From assembly GCA_040357565.1 (NCBI GenBank), contig JBDODJ010000004.1: a stretch of DNA of 64,000 bases. One strand, given 5' to 3'. The DNA is from Cercozoa sp. M6MM (taxonomy: Eukaryota; Endomyxa: Ascetosporea). Positions 58,447 through 64,000 of the stretch are shown piece after piece; within the stretch, counting starts at the first letter, position 1; every line of letters starts with the position of its first letter. The translations under genes were made by a program, and so were the position numbers. The notes under the pieces were generated by a model. That model was not told where the DNA came from. It saw only the letters and a list, made by a program, of their open reading frames with translations, and searched no databases.

Positions 58447-58608
58447 ACGAAAAACTAGCAAATATACAATTTAACTGTGTGCCTACTGGAAACTCTCAGC
58501 TTTGTATAAAAGTTGAGATGTGCCTAAATTTACTACATACGGCACCAGCACGACTAATACTGACCGACTGCATCGAATAGTTTATCTTTGTCCCGCGCCG
58601 GAGTGACC

Positions 58609-58704
58609 GGGAACCCACCCTTTCGGGAACCCACCCTTTCGGGAACCCACCCTTTCGGGAACCCACCCTTTCGGGAACCCACCCTTTCGGGAACCCGCCC
58701 TTTC
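58609..58704. repeat. 16-bp tandem repeat, six copies (GGGAACCCACCCTTTC)
   Basis: Five perfect units and one with a single A-to-G change (58689-58704), between convergent genes. The 16-bp period is not a multiple of three, so it is not coding. On the minus strand it lies in the 3' UTR of the PSI-module protein gene. Confidence 0.95.
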
Positions 58705-58710
58705 GGGCGG
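58695..58710 (-). other. Hairpin closing the 16-bp repeat array
   Basis: CCGCCC (58695-58700), loop, GGGCGG (58705-58710). As minus-strand RNA the loop is GAAA, a GNRA-type tetraloop on a six-pair GC stem. The substituted base of repeat unit 6 creates part of the stem. Confidence 0.6.
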
Positions 58711-58786
58711 CCCAATTTTTGAGCCGTAAATTGTAATTGGTTCAGTTTCCGATCAGACTCAACCCAAACAAACAACTATTTCAGAT

Positions 58787-60416
58787 TCATCGCGGCGTCG
58801 ATGGCGAGCTGGAGGACGATGAGTGTGACAAACGCGATACAGATGATGCCACTTCTGATTCCAGTCCGCTGCCGGACGCAGATATAGCATCTGACGAAGA
58901 CAGAAGCAAGCGCACGGCAGCGTCTTCGGACCAGACGAAAGAGGAGTCAGAGGCCGAATTTGACACACTAGCTGAGCGACTTGAGAGAGAAGACCTCTCG
59001 TCCGATTCAAAATCACTCACGCTGTCAGCAAACCGACTCGTTCGACTGGTCGACGTCGAGGACATCACGAAAGAGCGGGGGGACTCTTCCTCTGGGCTCG
59101 GGGAGCAGTAATCCACCTCAATCGGACAGAAAACCACAGTGTACCTGTGAGAATGTCATCGCTACTATTGCCGCTGCTCCACGTCTTCCTGTCGCTAGTC
59201 GTGTCCTCGACATTGTCGTCGCTCGCTGCGTTTGAACGCAGACCGCCACCTCGTAGTGCCGCGCTCCCGACTGTCGAAGCATGCGAACGTGGTGGCGAGG
59301 GCGATGAAGCACGTGAAAACTGGAGAAGAAGCATTAAGGTCTAGGGGGTTAAGAAAAAAGCTGCATCTTACTAGTCGTTTCCAAGCGTCCAAACCCTTTT
59401 TCTTGTTCTCTTCCTCCTACAGATATTCAATCAAGTACAACAGTTCCTACCGTACAGGCAAAAGGGTACCTCCGCCTCTTGCAGTTGCTTGGCGTGGTCT
59501 TTCTCGAGTTCTTCCAACAACTGCTCGACCTCAGTATCACTAAAGCCAAGAGTATCACACGGACACGGAAAGCAAAATACACCCAGCAGAAGCAAAATAC
59601 AGTCGCTCGTCCTTTCGTCGTTGCAGGAGTGTGCGGCAGAAAGTGGTGCGACTCAGCAATAGCAACAACAGCAGTAGCAGCAGCAGCAGCCACAGCCACC
59701 AGAAGTGTCGCAGCCAGCCCTCGCCCGGTTGCACCGGTGGCACGTCGGCCGACTTGGCAAAGTTGAAGCCTGGATTGGCACTGCACCAGACGCGAAACCT
59801 AAATTTGCACCAGGCAAAGGCTAAAGTAAAGACAACAACAGGAGTTCAGAAGGACAAAACTAAACTTACATGGCCACAGGCGCATCTGACAAACGCGCAT
59901 CTGCACCGAGATCAATACGCACATCTCTCGTCAGTGACAACATGCGACTCGACCCTATCAAATGTAGGTCCACAAAGGAGAGGAAAAGACAGGAAGTGAC
60001 ATAGTGGTACCTGTGGCTACAACGTCAGGCGTTCGACCGGTGTCCGCGCGGAAGCGTTGTCGCACCTGGTCCAGAGCGTCCCCGACAGGTGCCACCAAAC
60101 ACCACAATGGTCTACATATAGGTTTTAGTTTCTAGTCAAAAATGAGGACGAGTCAAGAGTACGCGTGGAAGGAGTCAACATGTGCAGTGACACTGACACT
60201 GGTGGCTTCGGTGGCGGTGACTTCTGCCACTGCAATGACACGTGGCAAGTCACGTGTCTGCCCATGTGTATCGGTAGTACTGAGTGACTGGGACGGATAA
60301 AATGTACCGAAGAACACAGCGAGTCTCGTTCGGGGTACACGCAACCATACGCCTTACATTGCGGCGTCCTGCAAGCTTACGGAATATGCATATATGTATG
60401 TATATATCTGTGTGCG

Positions 60417-60477
<61 letters not shown>

Positions 60478-63400
60478 CAGATACTTACCCGACACTGTCG
60501 TCGCACCAGTGACACTGCGCCGTCGCCTGCATTGAGCGTACACACGTGGTACACGTTGTGATGGACGCGCATTCCGCTGTCCAAAAAGTTGCCCAGTCAG
60601 AAAGAAGTTATACGAGTGTACAAGTAAATTTACCAACGAGAGGGTCGGGCAGAAGGTCACAGTTGACGTCGTTGTTGCCAAAACCACACGGCTGATCTGC
60701 ACAGTGCATGTATTTGTATAGAATATAAATAATATTGCTTATGAATGTATGCATATCGTCTATTGTACCAGTGCAGAACTCGTCGTCGTCGATGCCGATA
60801 CCAGAAGCGCAGAAGTTGCACGGACGACCACTCGCATCTACCGCTGCTGCACACTCGCGACACTGCTCGGGGTGGGGAGGGCTTGAAAAGGAAGAGGAAG
60901 GCAGTAGAACATGGAGAGAACCAAGCACCTTGGTACGACGCATGTCATCGCGATCGACGTCGAGTCGTTGGAGTGCCTCCTCCAGCGACATCTGCAAGAC
61001 ATAAGCACGGAGGGTGAGAAAACGAAATGGTCCAGTAGCGGTACCTGCACGCGGTCGCAGTCGCTGGGCGTCAGAGTGCCGACACCTGCGACGGTGTCAC
61101 CTGGCATCACCTGCGCGTTGCTCGGCGGCGCCGCCGCGCATGTCGACACGGCAAAGAAGGGCGCCACACACTCATGCTTGGCACATGTGCTCTCGGCCAC
61201 GCGTAGGTTGTTGCCGTCCATCTGATCAGGCACACATCCGCGGACACTAATACAAATACTAAATACCAGTACCTCGAATCGAACGCAGTAGCGACAGGCC
61301 TGTCCATCGCTGCCGTACCGCGTGTTGACGCAACTCTGGCACGCACCGTCCCCCAGGTCAGTGACACGTGCGCACGTGTCGGTGGTCACCTCGGGAGCAC
61401 ACTCCTGACACAGACACGTGTCACCCGGTCGCGCTCGGTCACTCACGTCAATGCTTCCGCGCGGACGACGGCAGCTGCGCGTGTCGCAGATGCCGTCGGC
61501 ATCGCGCGTGCCCACGAGGTCGCCAAAGACGAGTGCGTGCTCTGTGCCGGGACCACAAGGTGGACACTCCTCTGCGCACGTGTCAAGTGGTACCAAAGCA
61601 GTGGCATGTGCGACGGTTGATACCCATGGAGTAGGCCGGTAGGTGACACGTGACCTCAGCGGCCGAACGGCAGGCGGCAGGTGACATGCACCACTTACAA
61701 CCAGCCAGGGAGAGGCACTGTGCACATGTCTACACACGCGCACGTGTCCATTGGTACCAATTGGCACGTGTCAGCATGTGGCATGACTTACACTGAGTGC
61801 GAGACACTGCCGATCAAGCGCACTGACGGCATCGAGAGCGACGGGACAACGTGCCACACTTTCGACTCGGTCGGCCAGACACGTGCGATCGGTGCTACGC
61901 AGGCAGGCCGCCGTGGAGGCGCACCAGAGACAGCGCTGGCCGCCGAAACGCGCCGTCGCACAGGCCGCGCAGTCGCCGTCGTTGCGCGCGCATTCTCCGT
62001 ACACGCGGTCGCACTGCTCTACATCAACTGACAACAGTGGTGCCTGGGCCGGTGACTGCGACGGTGTCAGTGAGGCACACTCGACGTCGCTCTCGGTACA
62101 GATGCCGATTTTGCTGCCCGCGCGGATGCTGTCAAGTGACGGTGCGCACCACTTGCAGTTGGCTCCGAACACCGAATCGACGCACGTGTGACAGTCGCTG
62201 TTCAGTGCGCAGATACCAGCGGCCGCGCTGCGTGCACTCGCCTCGTGCAACAGTGGCATTAGAGTTGCGTCAGCGACTCCTGCGTCCGCGCTGACGTTGC
62301 GCATCATGCTGAGACCTAGTGCCACGGCTGTGGTGTTGCTACCGTCCACTGAGGAACAAAGGGTACCACGGGGTATCAGGGGGTCTACAAGGAAGATTAT
62401 AGGCTACGAGTGTCCATGCAGAGTGCCGTCACTCGTGTCGTGTTGGCAGCGAACGCACGTGGTGCGTACAACAACAACGCCGGCGATGAGAGGTCTCTGA
62501 GAAGGCGGTAAGGGGGTAGTGAGGTACTAAGACAGTGACTACCTTGCATCGGCAGCAGTGGGCGCCTGTGCCACCGATGTGACGGAAGAAACGTCAAAGG
62601 AGCCTCCAAAGGCCCCACGGAACACTGTCGCTATCGGCATCAGTTCGGTACCAACCTACGCGTGCGATCACTCAGTCACAGGGTCGAGTGATGACGACAT
62701 GTGGCCGCTAGAGAGTGTACCCGTGTGAGTCGCACTGAGTTCTGCGCATCGCACGTGCTCGGGTAGCCACTGGCACGGTCCGTACAGACACCTGGGAAGA
62801 CACGCCAACTCATACACTGATATGCACCTTCAGAGGACAGTACCACTGTTGCCACACCATTCGCACAGGTCGGGTCGACCACCTGCACACGTGTTCAGTA
62901 CACTCACCAGCCAGAGACACGTGTAGATCCAGTGACACCTCGAGTGGCCATGAGACACTCGCGACAGTTGCGATTAGCGGCACAGACCGACCTTACGTCT
63001 GGAGGGAAGGCAGCAAGTAAGGTTAGGTGCAATACGGCAGGAGGACAGCCTACCTTCCTGCCGGGTGGCAGCACACACGGAGGCGTCGTCGCACTGCACG
63101 CTGACGTCGTCGATGGCGGCGCAGAAACCACCCGAGTCGGTGTCAGCACGTGCTGTGTTGGCGGTGTCGTGCTCGGCGCGCACTCGTGCCGCCAGCGAGA
63201 GTGACGGTGCGAACACGCGGTCACTCCGCGTGCACCATCGACAGCCGGCGGCCACGCAGGCGTCACACGAGGCCAGTGAACCGCACTCGGTCGTCGTGGC
63301 ATTGCGCGCACACAGCACCAGTGCCTGGGCTGTCTTGTTGCCTGTCTGTTACAGACAGGTACAGAAGATGGACAGGTACAGGTACTCGCAGATACAGGTA

Positions 63401-63939
63401 CACAGGCACAGGTGTGGTACCAGCATTCCAGCAGTCACCAGAGTGAAGTTCGTTGCGTTGCGCTGCTGCTGTGAGAGGCACGGGAAGCTCGTGTGGTCCA
63501 CCAGACAGCTGCCGCCATTGTCGCTGCACCACTTGCACGTGTCTGCACTCACACGTGCTCAGTAACCGGTATGCGCTAACGAGACTGATAGACTGATGAC
63601 TGAGAATAGGGTACACGTGGTGCCACTCACGGGACTGCCACTGTCCAGACAAGCGGCACATGCGGAATCTGTTCGCTCGGCGCACTCGGCAATGGCACGG
63701 CGCAGGTCGGTATCTGGGGAAGGGAGTGTCAGGGGTAGCACCAGAGGGTGGACAGAAAAGGGTACCAGAGGTCACGTGCTCTTCGTACAGTGCGCAAGTC
63801 ATCAAAGTCGCCGTCATTGTGTCTACAGCAAGCGAGTACTAGGCAAGGGGAGTGCGAAAATTACAGAGACGACGTACCATCGTCCAGTTTAACAAAGTCG
63901 GGCCCGCACGATGTCATTGGTGACAAAGAACACCTGACG

Positions 63940-63993
<54 letters not shown>

Positions 63994-64000
63994 CACACAC
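58787..64000 (-). CDS. Type I membrane protein with repeated PSI-like Cys modules (5' partial)
   Basis: Read on the minus strand from the window end, exons give repeated modules of the form C..C.........C.WC....C: CMADTCKWC-like near 63545, CDACVAAGCRWC near 63270, CHTCVDSVFGANCKWC near 62180, CAACATARFGGQRCLWC near 61930, CQSCVNTRYGSDGQACRYC near 61310 and CRECAAAVDASGRPCNFC near 60860. Each is PSI/plexin-like. A transmembrane helix follows, GWLRHFWWLW plus a Leu run (about 59720-59665), then a basic stop-transfer and the cytosolic pieces LGFSDTEVEQLLEELEKDHA and EEENKKKGLDAWKRL. The tail is Ser-rich (RSSLSSRSASVSNSASDSSF) and ends SSSPSTPR, stop 58789-58787. At least five modules are visible and the gene continues past 64000. 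A surface adhesion or receptor role is inferred; no ligand-binding domain is recognised. Confidence 0.7.
60415..60478. repeat. (GT)n microsatellite in an intron of the PSI-module gene
   Basis: Almost pure GT run, flanked 5' by ATATATGTATGTATATAT. Confidence 0.9.
63341..63420. repeat. ACAGGTAC-rich intronic repeat with an 8-bp hairpin
   Basis: CCTGTCTG-TTA-CAGACAGG (63341-63359) is a perfect inverted repeat. It is followed by several ACAGGTACA units to about 63420, in an intron of the PSI-module gene. Confidence 0.7.
63940..64000. repeat. (CA)n microsatellite at the window end
   Basis: CA run continuing to or past the window edge, in an intron of the PSI-module gene. Confidence 0.9.

Noticed and set aside
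58609-58704. Possible CRISPR-like array
   Set aside because: The repeats are directly adjacent with no spacers, and the genome is eukaryotic; it is a minisatellite.
58737-59111. Acidic 124-residue plus-strand ORF
   Set aside because: It is the complement of the Ser-rich last exon of the minus-strand PSI-module gene, which joins logically to the transmembrane and tail exons.

Overview
This is nuclear DNA from a microbial eukaryote. It carries about 18 densely packed protein genes with typical eukaryotic products: SEC23, eIF3c, NOP53, PARP, ribosomal protein SA, a PH-FYVE protein and a NASP-like histone chaperone. Most are cut into many short exons by introns of roughly 40-100 bp. The sequence is scaffolded, with N runs of 10 at 1806, 25476 and 26001 and of 100 at 28359 and 45894, and it is rich in microsatellites. 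The DUF1336/EDR2_C, Sec14-GOLD and PH-FYVE proteins suit an intron-dense protist, perhaps of the stramenopile/SAR group, but I cannot fix the lineage. Ribosomal protein SA is unusually divergent. All exon joins were made by eye from conserved protein families and GT...AG signals, so gene ends are firmer than internal boundaries.

Layout. 1-407: 3' end of a propionyl-CoA carboxylase alpha gene. 784-6113 (-): SEC23. 6623-14499 (+): ABCC-type full ABC transporter. 14636-16353: 5'-truncated non-LTR retrotransposon with a perfect 12-bp target-site duplication. 16637-18802 (-): NASP-like histone chaperone. 19095-21231 (+): Sec14/CRAL-TRIO-GOLD protein. 21421-22010: solo-LTR candidate. 22245-23085 (+): secreted Cys-containing protein. 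24407-28358 (-): PH-FYVE protein cut by a gap. 28498-31333 (+): eIF3c lacking its N-terminus. 31821-33426 (-): fatty-acid hydroxylase/sterol desaturase family. 34111-36469 (-): NOP53. 36614-38831 (+): TCAIM/DUF4460-like. 39073-40730 (-): DUF1336 protein. 41283-46271 (+): PARP with two BRCT domains. 46290-46747: repeat fragment plus a TA-flanked MITE. 46874-48916 (+): unknown coiled-coil protein. 49265-50257 (+): RPSA. 50472-52692 (-): coiled-coil protein. 53036-54967 (+): ABHD17-like hydrolase. 55351-56160 (-): small protein with a PNRC/Edc1-like motif. 56464-58446 (+): single-pass membrane protein with a LEA-like/DUF3712-like domain. 58787-64000 (-): type I membrane protein with PSI-like Cys modules, continuing past the window.

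Organisation. Neighbouring genes are mostly divergent with short shared promoters (144-550 bp) or convergent with 200-490 bp between stops. There is no operon logic and no shared pathway; it is an ordinary housekeeping and membrane-trafficking mix. The unusual material is in the non-coding fraction: LINE, solo LTR, MITE, a mosaic interspersed repeat, a hairpin-bearing 3'-UTR minisatellite, weak splice donors, and introns with C-rich or tandem branch-site-like tracts. I found no convincing undescribed multi-gene system.
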